DNA from: Candidatus Atribacteria bacterium
Lineage (GTDB): Bacteria > Atribacterota > Atribacteria > Atribacterales > Caldatribacteriaceae
Direction of reading: 5' to 3'
NCBI GenBank assembly: GCA_029982105.1
Contig: JARRCQ010000099.1
Span: 1 to 6,414 of the forward strand
DNA length: 6,414 bases
The translations under genes were made by a program, and so were the position numbers. The notes under the pieces were generated by a model. The model did not search any database. It had not been told where the DNA came from and saw only the letters and a program-made list of their open reading frames with translations. This document shows, piece after piece, positions 1 through 5,887 of the stretch. Each line of letters starts with the position of its first letter. Position 1 is the stretch's first letter.

Positions 1-339
1 ACTACCATAATATTCTAAGCAATCAGCTGCTCCCAGAACTTCTTTTTCAGCATCCGGGAAAGCTTTACCTTGTTCCTGAGCCAGAAGGCGACCAATATCT
101 TTGGCTTTCTCTCGAACCTTATCTGCTGCTTGGAATAAAGCATGCGCTCGCTCCGGAGCCAATTTTTGAGACCAGCTATGGAAAGCTTGATAAGCTCCCT
201 CGATGGCTCCTTCTATTTGATTGGCAGTCACTTTTGAGACAGTAGCAAAAACTTTGCCGTTTGAGGGGTCAACTACTTTTATCTCCCCTTCCCCTCTTTG
301 TTCAATTCCGTTTATAAATGATGAATAATGAAGCACCAT
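1..339 (-). CDS. Aldehyde dehydrogenase, N-terminal part (runs off the left edge)
   Basis: This is the first 113 residues of an NAD(P)-dependent aldehyde dehydrogenase, an enzyme that oxidises an aldehyde to its acid in the cytosol. Visible family features are the early FINGIE strand (8-13), the VVDPSNGKVFATV segment (22-34), the AFHSWS helix (52-57), Arg64, and the LLAQEQGKAFPDAEKEV region (85-101), equivalent to the usual E-x-GKP...EA..E motif. The Rossmann glycines, catalytic Cys and Glu lie outside the window, so the substrate class (lactaldehyde, glycolaldehyde, succinate semialdehyde or other) cannot be told. The ATG is chosen because it overlaps the kinase stop by one base (TGATG) and follows an AAGGAGG site, so the gene is translationally coupled to the kinase. 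It is the fourth gene of the repressor-led operon and probably oxidises an aldehyde made in the same pathway (inference). Confidence 0.9.
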   Translation of the reverse strand, partial: MVLHYSSFINGIEQRGEGEIKVVDPSNGKVFATVSKVTANQIEGAIEGAYQAFHSWSQKLAPERAHALFQAADKVREKAKDIGRLLAQEQGKAFPDAEKEVLGAADCLEYYGS

Positions 340-1838
340 CAATCCTCCTTCCCATATTGAGAAAAAATATCTTGTAGAGAGTCATGAAAATTCTTGAATC
401 GTTGATATTCTTTTCGATAAACTTCCCGTCGATCAGGTTCAGGCAAAAATTTTTTTCTTACCTTTATCCATTCATTACCCAATTGGCTTACCGGACGCTT
501 AAGGGCTGAAGAAAAAGAAAGCATAGCTGCTCCCATAATGCCTCCTTCTGCTTCCTCCAGTGCCCAAATCTCTTTTTCGTATATATCAGCTTTGATCTGA
601 CACCACAAATTACTTTTAGCTCCTCCTCCAATAGCTGTGAGGTGGGGAATTTTTTCTTGCCAAAATTTTTCAATCTCTTCCAAGCTCATTTTAAGATCAA
701 AAGAAACTCCTTCCATAACTGCCCGGGCAAAATGCCTTCTTTGATGATGAGGCAAGATTCCCAGAAATACTCCTCGAGCACGAGGAGAGCCCATAAGTCG
801 TTCTCCTAACAGATAAGGAAAGAACAAAAGTCCATCAGAGCTTACTGTTTGAGCTTCCTCATCAATTTCCGAATAAGAAACTGTTTTTCCTCCCTCTTGA
901 TAAAAGGCATCTCTGAACCACCTTAGGCTTCCCCCACCACTATCTAAAATGCCAAAGCTGATCCAGCCATCAATACCATGATGAAGATTCATAAGCCTAG
1001 GGGAAATTAAAGGGTAAGGAGAAAAAACGGATACATCAGCAGCAGTTCCTGCTACATCACAAGATCTACCTTCTTCCACCATTCCTCCCCCCAGAAGTAG
1101 ACAAAGCATATCTCCTGCTCCGCAGATAACTGGAATTCCGGACGGAATATCCAGAAAATGAGCTACTTCTTCTTGTACTTGACCCACAACCTGAATGGAG
1201 GGAATTATAGGAGGAAGTTTCTCTTGATCCAGGTTAAAAAGAGATAAAAGTTCATTGCTCCAGGTCTTTTCTCTCCAGGAAAAAAGAAAACTACCAGAAG
1301 CTTCAGAAAAATCAGTAAAATAATTGCCAGTTAATTTGAAATTTAAATAATCTTTAGCAGTTAGAAAAACTGTGGTTTGGTTATAGACTTCAGGAGCATA
1401 TTCTCTAATCCATTTCATCTTTGGACCGGTCCAATTAGGAATGATAAGATTAGCAGTCTTATTTAATTGCTCTTGAGGAGATATTTCCCGGGATACTTCT
1501 TCACATATTTTTTGAGACCTTTTATCACACCAGATGGGCACTTGTTTCAATAAAACTCTTCCTTTATTGTCCATAGGAACCACTGCATGCATTTGAGCAG
1601 TTACTCCCAAGGCTATTATCTCCATCTGAGCATTTTTTAAATCTAAACTTTTAACACATTGGCTTGATAATTCCCACCATTCCTCGGGATTTTGTTCTGC
1701 CCAACCGGGGTGAGGAGAGAAAAAAGAAGGCGATCTCCCCTCAATTTGCCTTACCTTTCCCTTTTCATCTACTAAAGCAGCCCGGATGCTCTCTGTCCCA
1801 ATATCTATTACTAAAACTCCCTTATCTTTGCCTACCAT
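339..1838 (-). CDS. FGGY-family carbohydrate kinase (xylulokinase-like)
   Basis: This 499-residue cytosolic kinase transfers phosphate from ATP to a sugar, ketose or polyol, and its length is typical for the family. The N-terminal ATP loop is VIDIGTES with Asp12. PGWAEQNPEEWW is at 44-55, and the substrate-side AQMHAVV (81-87) matches the xylulokinase MH region. WCDKRS follows at 103-108. GAGD at 240-243 carries Asp243, the expected catalytic base, and the C-terminal FGGY signature is around IGGGAKSNLW (403-412). One departure is GERLMGSPRARG (345-356), where xylulokinases usually carry a GERTPH-type sequence; this may mean another substrate. The start ATG lies three bases after the cupin stop with only a weak GAAGGG site, so coupling is likely. 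Xylulose, gluconate and other ketoses remain possible substrates; the neighbouring aldolase favours a sugar-acid or deoxy-sugar route, but this is inference. Confidence 0.9.
   Translation of the reverse strand: MVGKDKGVLVIDIGTESIRAALVDEKGKVRQIEGRSPSFFSPHPGWAEQNPEEWWELSSQCVKSLDLKNAQMEIIALGVTAQMHAVVPMDNKGRVLLKQVPIWCDKRSQKICEEVSREISPQEQLNKTANLIIPNWTGPKMKWIREYAPEVYNQTTVFLTAKDYLNFKLTGNYFTDFSEASGSFLFSWREKTWSNELLSLFNLDQEKLPPIIPSIQVVGQVQEEVAHFLDIPSGIPVICGAGDMLCLLLGGGMVEEGRSCDVAGTAADVSVFSPYPLISPRLMNLHHGIDGWISFGILDSGGGSLRWFRDAFYQEGGKTVSYSEIDEEAQTVSSDGLLFFPYLLGERLMGSPRARGVFLGILPHHQRRHFARAVMEGVSFDLKMSLEEIEKFWQEKIPHLTAIGGGAKSNLWCQIKADIYEKEIWALEEAEGGIMGAAMLSFSSALKRPVSQLGNEWIKVRKKFLPEPDRREVYRKEYQRFKNFHDSLQDIFSQYGKED
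344..350 (-). promoter_or_regulatory. Ribosome binding site for the aldehyde dehydrogenase
   Basis: On the minus strand AAGGAGG lies inside the last codons of the kinase gene, four bases before the ATG at 339. It supports the overlapping TGATG start and suggests coupled translation of kinase and dehydrogenase. Confidence 0.75.
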
Positions 1839-1841
1839 AGA

Positions 1842-2225
1842 CTACCCTTCTTTTTCTACAGTAATCCACACATAAGAAAGAGGAAGGGGAGAAGAATTTA
1901 TAGTTCTATGGAACTTACCAAACGGAACATATACAACATCACCTTTTTGTATTTCAAACTCTTCTTCATCGATAACCATAATACCCTTGCCCTCAGTAAC
2001 AAAATAAACCTCCTCCTTAGGAGAATGACTATGACCTTTGGTGTTACAGCCCGGGTAAATGACTGTAAAACCTACGTCAATCTTTCCCGATTCAGTGTTA
2101 TCTTTAGTGAGGAGCATAAGAGTATCTCTTAATACTTTGCTATCTGAGTCTTTGAGTAATTCAGCAAACGCACCTGAACCTTCTTCGGGGACAGCATCCA
2201 GCAAATTTTTCTTATAAGATTTCAA
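1842..2225 (-). CDS. Small single-domain cupin protein, possible sugar isomerase or epimerase
   Basis: This is a 127-residue single-domain cupin (double-stranded beta helix). Cupin motif 1 is seen as GHSH...EEVYFVTEGKG (64-81), with His65, His67 and Glu71 or Glu72. Motif 2 is GDVVYVPFGKFHRTIN (95-110), with His106. The full metal-binding set is present, so it is probably a metal enzyme rather than only a sugar-binding fold. The spacing and the EVY..GKG and VYVP..HRTIN wording recall archaeal cupin-type phosphoglucose isomerases, but those are near 190 residues and this is much shorter, so that role is only a possibility. It starts with TTG directly after the repressor stop codon, with AAGGAGG eight bases upstream. 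Sitting between the repressor and the sugar kinase, it probably interconverts the sugar before or after phosphorylation (inference). Confidence 0.85.
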   Translation of the reverse strand: MKSYKKNLLDAVPEEGSGAFAELLKDSDSKVLRDTLMLLTKDNTESGKIDVGFTVIYPGCNTKGHSHSPKEEVYFVTEGKGIMVIDEEEFEIQKGDVVYVPFGKFHRTINSSPLPLSYVWITVEKEG

Positions 2226-3020
2226 TTAAAAAACCTCCTTCCCCCGATGGGGACGACCCTCCAAATAAACTTTATACTCGTATTTATCCGCTCTTATCAC
2301 CGAAATTACTACTTCAAAAGGGGTCTCATCTTCCAAATAAGTAACTCTCACCGTGTGAAATAGGGGAATTCTTTGTGGTATTTGCAAAAGGTCTGATTCT
2401 AAAGGACCGCTTGAATAAGCTTCTATGGTTTCCACCGCCCGGTGTAATTGTAATCCATATTCTCTTTCTAACAATTGATACAGACCCTCCCGACGTAAAA
2501 TTTCTTTTTTAAATTCCAAACCCGGAATTACCCGAGCCAAAAGATAATTACTCACAAAAGCTATAGGTATGTCGTTAGCTATTCTGGTCCGTTGCACTAA
2601 ATATACTTTTTCGTCATTTTCCAGGTTGAGAAGAGAAGCAATCTTAGAAGGAGCAGTAATCAGTTCTACAGTTAAACTCCCAGTAGTAACCTCAATACCT
2701 TTTTCCTTAAGGGTTTCAGTAAAGGAACTAATATAGTTCAAGTTTTGGGTAGTTTTTGGTTCTTGGACTATGGTTCCCTTCCCTCTTTTTCGGGAAACAA
2801 GCCCTTCCTTTTCCAATTCTCCCAGTGCATTCCTAATAGTGGTACGGCTAGCTCCAAATCGTTCTCCCAATTCTACTTCAGAAGGAAGCAAGTCACCAAC
2901 TTTATAAATTCCATCTTCTATTTCTTCCCTTAAGGATTTGTAAATTTTAAAATAAAACGGTATTTCTTCTTTATCGATTTGCTTACCCATATTTCTTTGG
3001 CCATCCTCTTTATTCATCAC
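2226..3020 (-). CDS. GntR-family transcriptional regulator, HutC subfamily (wHTH plus UTRA domain)
   Basis: This is a 264-residue DNA-binding regulator, probably a repressor released by a sugar or sugar phosphate. The N-terminal winged helix-turn-helix spans about 21-86, with the GntR hallmarks LPSEVEL (45-51), SRTTIRNAL (58-66) and a wing ending KRGKGT (78-83). A UTRA effector-binding domain follows at about 96-253, with the typical VQRTRIANDIPIAF stretch (142-155). Length is slightly above the usual 240 because of about ten extra N-terminal residues. The start is uncertain: GTG at 3020, ATG at 3017, or ATG at 2990 (residue 11, a more usual family start). None has a well-placed ribosome binding site, and the promoter lies so close that a leaderless message is plausible. 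It heads the cupin, kinase and dehydrogenase operon and probably controls it, itself, and perhaps the divergent aldolase (inference). Confidence 0.93.
   Translation of the reverse strand: MMNKEDGQRNMGKQIDKEEIPFYFKIYKSLREEIEDGIYKVGDLLPSEVELGERFGASRTTIRNALGELEKEGLVSRKRGKGTIVQEPKTTQNLNYISSFTETLKEKGIEVTTGSLTVELITAPSKIASLLNLENDEKVYLVQRTRIANDIPIAFVSNYLLARVIPGLEFKKEILRREGLYQLLEREYGLQLHRAVETIEAYSSGPLESDLLQIPQRIPLFHTVRVTYLEDETPFEVVISVIRADKYEYKVYLEGRPHRGKEVF
2234..2240 (-). promoter_or_regulatory. Ribosome binding site deciding the TTG start of the cupin gene
   Basis: Minus-strand AAGGAGG lies eight bases before TTG at 2225-2223. There is no ATG or GTG at this position, and the reading frame begins right after the TAA of the repressor. 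The strong site makes TTG the most likely start and places the ribosome binding site inside the last repressor codons. Confidence 0.75.
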
Positions 3021-3040
3021 TACTTTTAAGTTTAAAAGTA
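3021..3040. repeat. 20-bp inverted repeat, candidate operator over the -10 element and start site
   Basis: TACTTTTAAGTTTAAAAGTA has perfect 9-bp arms around a central GT. It covers the predicted -10 element and transcription start of the regulator operon and abuts the GTG start codon. Such placement is typical of an autorepression operator, but the region is AT-rich, so chance self-complementarity is not excluded. Confidence 0.6.
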
Positions 3041-3057
3041 ATTACTTTTTTTGTCAA
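3029..3057 (-). promoter_or_regulatory. Predicted sigma70-type promoter of the regulator-cupin-kinase-dehydrogenase operon
   Basis: On the minus strand TTGACA (3057-3052) is a perfect -35 element. It is followed after 17 bases by TAAACT (3034-3029), a 4/6 match to the -10 consensus. Transcription would begin near 3022, only a few bases before GTG 3020 and ATG 3017, giving an almost leaderless message. The palindromes at 3021-3065 cover all its elements. Confidence 0.65.
3034..3049. repeat. 16-bp perfect palindrome, candidate GntR operator
   Basis: AAAAGTAATTACTTTT is perfectly self-complementary. It lies inside the -35/-10 spacer of the regulator promoter and shares a half-site with the 20-bp repeat; the two centres are 11 bp apart, about one helical turn. 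Its core GTAATTAC resembles the GTNTANAC pattern reported for HutC-type GntR operators except for the middle two bases. Confidence 0.6.
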
Positions 3058-3065
3058 TAGACAAA
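3050..3065. repeat. Inverted repeat TTTGTC-AATA-GACAAA over the -35 element
   Basis: Six-bp arms are separated by four bases, and the right part of the left arm belongs to the -35 TTGACA read on the minus strand. It may be an additional regulator site, or the symmetry may come by chance from the -35 sequence. It is not similar in sequence to the other two palindromes. Confidence 0.4.
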
Positions 3066-3216
3066 CGGTTAGAATTCGTATAAAATTAATGATAAGTAAA
3101 ATGTTTATTTCATTAATATAGCCAATTTTTCACCTAAATATAATAACTTTTTAATCAAAATTTGTAGTATCTTTTAGCTTTTAAAAAATCGGTTAGCGTT
3201 ATGGTCTGGATTTAGC

Positions 3217-3225
3217 TGGTACAAT
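3217..3225 (+). promoter_or_regulatory. Extended -10 promoter for the aldolase gene
   Basis: TGGTACAAT fits the extended -10 form TGN plus a near-consensus TACAAT (5/6). No clear -35 lies at the usual distance, as expected for extended -10 promoters. Transcription would start near 3232, leaving a leader of about 26 bases that contains the ribosome binding site. Confidence 0.55.
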
Positions 3226-3243
3226 ATTAATGAAAGTCAATTC

Positions 3244-3250
3244 AGGAGGT
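3244..3250 (+). promoter_or_regulatory. Ribosome binding site of the aldolase gene
   Basis: AGGAGGT lies seven bases before ATG 3258, an ideal strength and spacing, and it fixes the start of the aldolase. Confidence 0.85.
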
Positions 3251-3257
3251 AGATAAA

Positions 3258-3902
3258 ATGCAACTTAAAAGTCGCCAGGAAGTTACTCAGTTTTTAGAAG
3301 ATAGTAAAATCATTGCCATTATCAGAGCTCAAGAAGCACAATCACTCGTTGAAGCCGTAACTGCGCTCCGAGAAGGAGGGATAAACTGCATTGAGGTAAC
3401 TATGACTACCCCCGGAGCGCTAAAACTCTTAGAAGAAGTAAGTGGTAAGGTAGAAGGAGTGCTCTTTGGAGCTGGAACGGTGCTTGACTCGGAAACGGCG
3501 CGATTGTGTATTTTAAGTGGTGCCCGATTTTTAGTTACTCCTTCTCTCAACTTTTCCGTGATTGAAACGGCTCATCGCTACGATATTCCCATAATCCCAG
3601 GAGCTTTAACTCCTACCGAAATTCTTAGCGCCTGGGAAAAAGGCGCCGATGTAGTTAAAGTATTTCCAGCTGGAAGCTTAGGCCCAGGTTATATTAAAGA
3701 ATTAAAAGGACCTTTCCCTCAAATCAAGTTCTGCCCCACCGGAGGAGTTAACTTAGATAATCTTTCTACTTTCTTAAAAGCAGGAGCCAGTTGTGTGGGG
3801 GTGGGAGGAGCATTGGTGAAGAATGAATTTATCCGGGAGAAAAAGTGGGAAGAATTGAAAAAGCTGGCCAACCAATTTAAAGAAGCAACTCAAAATGGCT
3901 AA
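3258..3902 (+). CDS. eda: 2-keto-3-deoxy-6-phosphogluconate (KDPG)-type class I aldolase
   Basis: This is a 214-residue cytosolic aldolase of the KDPG/KHG family, which splits a 2-keto-3-deoxy phosphosugar into pyruvate and an aldehyde such as glyceraldehyde 3-phosphate. Arg23 is in the IIAIIRAQ strand. The catalytic Glu46 is in IEVTMTTPGA, and GAGTV is at 71-75. The Schiff-base Lys134 is in DVVKVFPA (131-138), and PTGGV is the phosphate-binding loop (160-164). All key residues and the full family length are present. The gene stands alone on the plus strand, divergent from the regulator operon, with its own promoter and ribosome binding site. Family members differ in specificity (KDPG, KDPGal, 4-hydroxy-2-ketoglutarate), and motifs alone do not separate them. 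Its 3' end overlaps the stop codon of the convergent nuclease gene. Confidence 0.93.
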   Translation: MQLKSRQEVTQFLEDSKIIAIIRAQEAQSLVEAVTALREGGINCIEVTMTTPGALKLLEEVSGKVEGVLFGAGTVLDSETARLCILSGARFLVTPSLNFSVIETAHRYDIPIIPGALTPTEILSAWEKGADVVKVFPAGSLGPGYIKELKGPFPQIKFCPTGGVNLDNLSTFLKAGASCVGVGGALVKNEFIREKKWEELKKLANQFKEATQNG

Positions 3903-4384
3903 TCAGCCCATAGACCAACTTTTGCCTGGCGTGCTTCTCTTTCCAGTTGCAAGAAGCGTTCAGCATACTTTACATTAGGAGGAAAGGTGGCCACTCGGGC
4001 ATAACCGTTGGCCACCAACCATTCATTAACCATTAAATCATCCACATAAACGTAGGCTAAAATTCGCCCATAACGGTCGCGTTCTTCTACATCTAATTCC
4101 AATCGCACTCTTTTCCCTTCTACCAACTTACGATTAGCTTCATAGGCTTCCTGAGCATAGTATTCTACATCTTTTTGAGGATGATGGAGTTCGGGAGTAT
4201 CTATTCCAATATAGCGCACTTTTTCTCCATTAGCTAACTCTATAGTATCTCCATCTATGACCCTGGTTACAAGGTACGTACCTTCTTTTTCGCTTTGGAA
4301 ATAGAAAAAGAGAAAAAGGATAATTATTAAATAATATAACCACTTATTCTTGGAAGAGCTAAAATTACGTCGTTTCTTTCTCAT
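3899..4384 (-). CDS. Membrane-anchored thermonuclease-like protein (staphylococcal nuclease fold)
   Basis: This is a 161-residue calcium-dependent-type nuclease that cuts DNA and RNA. A basic start (MRKKRR) and one hydrophobic helix at about 15-29 suggest a signal anchor or uncleaved signal, with the catalytic domain outside the membrane. The SNase domain runs from 36 to the end. VIDGDTIEL carries Asp46, VRYIGIDTPE (56-65) carries Arg57, Asp62, Thr63 and Glu65, and DRYGRILAYVY (103-113) carries Arg107. These align with Asp21, Arg35, Asp40, Thr41, Glu43 and Arg87 of staphylococcal nuclease, so the active site is complete. The ATG overlaps the upstream dehydrogenase stop as ATGA, and no good ribosome binding site is visible, which points to coupled translation. 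It is the last visible gene of the LemA operon, and its stop codon overlaps that of the aldolase. Confidence 0.92.
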   Translation of the reverse strand: MRKKRRNFSSSKNKWLYYLIIILFLFFYFQSEKEGTYLVTRVIDGDTIELANGEKVRYIGIDTPELHHPQKDVEYYAQEAYEANRKLVEGKRVRLELDVEERDRYGRILAYVYVDDLMVNEWLVANGYARVATFPPNVKYAERFLQLEREARQAKVGLWAD

Positions 4385-5319
4385 ACTACTCGATATAAAG
4401 GCTCTTCTCCCTGTAAGACCCGGATGACGTTCAAAGCTGCAATTCTTCCCATTTTTATATTGGCTTCTTTAGTATGAGCAGAAACATGGGGAGTAACAAT
4501 AACATTGGGAAGAGATAAAAGAGGACTATCAAAGGGAGGCTCAAAACTCAAAACATCTAAAGCCGCTCCTTTGATTCTTTTTTCCTGCAAAAATCGGTAA
4601 AGAGCTTCTTCGTCTATTAATTCTCCACGAGCAGTATTGATGAGAAAAGCTTCTTCTTTCATCAAGGATAACAACTTTTCACCCACCATTTTTTCTGTAT
4701 CTTTAGTTAAGGGAGCGTGAAGGGTAATAAAGTCCGCCTCTTTAAATAAATCTTCAAGAGAAACGGAAGTAAATTCTTTATCTTCTATCATAGGGTCATA
4801 ATAAATTACTTTCATTCCAAACCCCTGGCCTCTTTTTCCTACTTCTTTGCCGATACGCCCCAAACCTACTATGCCTAAAACTTTATCCTCTAACTCTACT
4901 CCCAGAAAAGGAGAACTCCAAACTTTATTTTTCACCTGCTCTAAAAGGAGAGATAATCCTCGTGCCGAAGCCAGAATTAAAAGAAGAGCCATATCTGCTA
5001 CCGATTGGGAGTTAGTACCAGGAGCATTGGCCACTACCACTCCATGTCTTTTAGCTGCTTCTAAATCGATATTATCCACTCCCACACCATGTTTAGAAAC
5101 CACCCGGAGGTTAGAACAGCGAGAAAAAACCACTTCTCCTATTCGGTCCACCCCTACAATCACTGCTTCTGCTGCTCCAATGAGTTCTGCTACTTTTTCC
5201 TCTTTCTCCGGCTCCGTATTTTTCTTTAATACTACCTCCAAGCCCGCTTTATTCAATAGTTCTCGAGGCTCGTGTGAGCCTTGAGAAAAAGAACGAGCTA
5301 ACACTACTACTTGACTCAT
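4381..5319 (-). CDS. D-2-hydroxyacid dehydrogenase, phosphoglycerate-dehydrogenase-like
   Basis: This is a 312-residue NAD-dependent dehydrogenase that interconverts a D-2-hydroxyacid and its 2-keto acid. The catalytic domain has KHGVGVDNID (76-85) and NAPGTNSQSVAD (98-109), the wording of 3-phosphoglycerate dehydrogenases. The Rossmann loop GLGRIG is at 152-157, and Asp175 at the end of the next strand favours NAD over NADP. The active-site triad is Arg231 in NTARGELID, Glu260 in FEPP, and His278 in TPHVSAH. There is no C-terminal ACT domain, so it is the short form. It could make serine precursors, or act on glycerate, hydroxypyruvate or another acid; the operon with LemA does not help. The start ATG overlaps the lemA stop as ATGA and has AGGGAGG seven bases before it; its own stop overlaps the nuclease start. 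Confidence 0.93.
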   Translation of the reverse strand: MSQVVVLARSFSQGSHEPRELLNKAGLEVVLKKNTEPEKEEKVAELIGAAEAVIVGVDRIGEVVFSRCSNLRVVSKHGVGVDNIDLEAAKRHGVVVANAPGTNSQSVADMALLLILASARGLSLLLEQVKNKVWSSPFLGVELEDKVLGIVGLGRIGKEVGKRGQGFGMKVIYYDPMIEDKEFTSVSLEDLFKEADFITLHAPLTKDTEKMVGEKLLSLMKEEAFLINTARGELIDEEALYRFLQEKRIKGAALDVLSFEPPFDSPLLSLPNVIVTPHVSAHTKEANIKMGRIAALNVIRVLQGEEPLYRVV

Positions 5320-5873
5320 TTTTCTTCCTCCCTAAAGTTAACCTGCACTGGACCTCTGCCCTCTCCCGCTTCAAAATACTCTCGGCGGGAAAATCCCAAA
5401 CTTCGAGCAAAGATATTAGCAGGGAATTTTTCTATCATAGTATTATATTTATAAACTGTATCATTATAAAATTGACGGGCATAAGCAATCTTATCTTCGG
5501 TCTCCGAAAGCTCTTTTTGTAAACTCTGGAAATTTTCATTGGCCTGTAAAGTAGGATAGGCCTCTACTACAGCAAATAATTGCCTCAAAGCCTGAGTTAT
5601 ACCTGCTTCCGCTTCTCCTCTCTCTTTAGGATTTTGAGCTCCCAAAGCCATCTGGCGAGCTCGAGTGACATTTTCTAATACCTCCTTCTCATGAGAAGCA
5701 TAGCCTTTGACCGTTTCTACCAGGTTCGGAATGAGGTCATAGCGCCGACGGAGCTGTACCTCTATCTGCGACCAGCTATTATCCACCCGGTTTTTGTAAA
5801 CAATGAGACGATTGTAAAGAACAATGAGATAAATTACCAAAATTACCACTATTAATAAAATTATCCAGACCAT
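5316..5873 (-). CDS. lemA: LemA family protein
   Basis: This is a 185-residue LemA protein with family-typical length and layout. One N-terminal transmembrane helix (about 2-20) is followed by a long helical domain. It carries the signatures LYNRLIVYKNRVDNSWSQI (19-37), RRRYDLIPNLVETVKGYA (42-59), the YPTLQANENFQSLQ helix (106-119), and the FYNDTVYKYN plus FPANIFA region (135-156). LemA proteins are widespread in bacteria, and their biochemical role is poorly defined. They often sit beside membrane proteins with glycine-rich tails of the TPM or DUF2207 type, as here, suggesting a shared envelope function. The ATG is 14 bases after the upstream stop and follows AAGGAGG at seven bases, so the start is secure. 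Confidence 0.95.
   Translation of the reverse strand: MVWIILLIVVILVIYLIVLYNRLIVYKNRVDNSWSQIEVQLRRRYDLIPNLVETVKGYASHEKEVLENVTRARQMALGAQNPKERGEAEAGITQALRQLFAVVEAYPTLQANENFQSLQKELSETEDKIAYARQFYNDTVYKYNTMIEKFPANIFARSLGFSRREYFEAGEGRGPVQVNFREEEK
5327..5333 (-). promoter_or_regulatory. Ribosome binding site of the D-2-hydroxyacid dehydrogenase
   Basis: Minus-strand AGGGAGG is embedded in the last codons of lemA, seven bases before the ATG that overlaps the lemA stop. It fixes the start and shows the gene can load ribosomes itself despite the overlap. Confidence 0.75.
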
Positions 5874-5880
5874 CTATATT

Positions 5881-5887
5881 CCTCCTT
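5881..5887 (-). promoter_or_regulatory. Ribosome binding site of lemA
   Basis: Minus-strand AAGGAGG begins directly after the TGA stop of the DUF2207-like gene and lies seven bases before the lemA ATG. Confidence 0.8.

Noticed and set aside
1908..2132. Plus-strand open frame of 74 residues opposite the cupin
   Set aside because: It is antisense to a cupin with intact metal-binding motifs and resembles no family I know.
3139..3144. Perfect TATAAT on the plus strand upstream of the aldolase
   Set aside because: No -35 or TGN extension lies at a suitable distance, and the surrounding DNA is very AT-rich. The TGGTACAAT site nearer the gene is better supported.
3066..3196. CGGTTAG repeated at 3066-3072 and 3190-3196
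   Set aside because: A 7-bp direct repeat 124 bp apart in a short intergenic region is not distinctive enough to call a binding site.
3231..3244. TGAAAGTCAATTCA resembling a catabolite repression (cre) site
   Set aside because: The outer TGAA/TTCA arms fit, but the conserved central CG is missing and the arms are only four bases long.
3329..3550. 73-residue minus-strand open frame inside the aldolase gene
   Set aside because: It is antisense to a clear aldolase, Ser/Thr-rich, and without recognisable motifs or a translation signal.
4847..5284. 145-residue open frame on the plus strand opposite the hydroxyacid dehydrogenase
   Set aside because: It is antisense to a gene with complete family motifs, has a low-complexity Ser/Thr/Pro/Ala-rich product, and no ribosome binding site. 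It is a shadow frame.
5274..5522. Plus-strand open frame of 82 residues opposite lemA and the dehydrogenase start
   Set aside because: It spans the coupled lemA/dehydrogenase junction in antisense, and its product has no recognisable feature.
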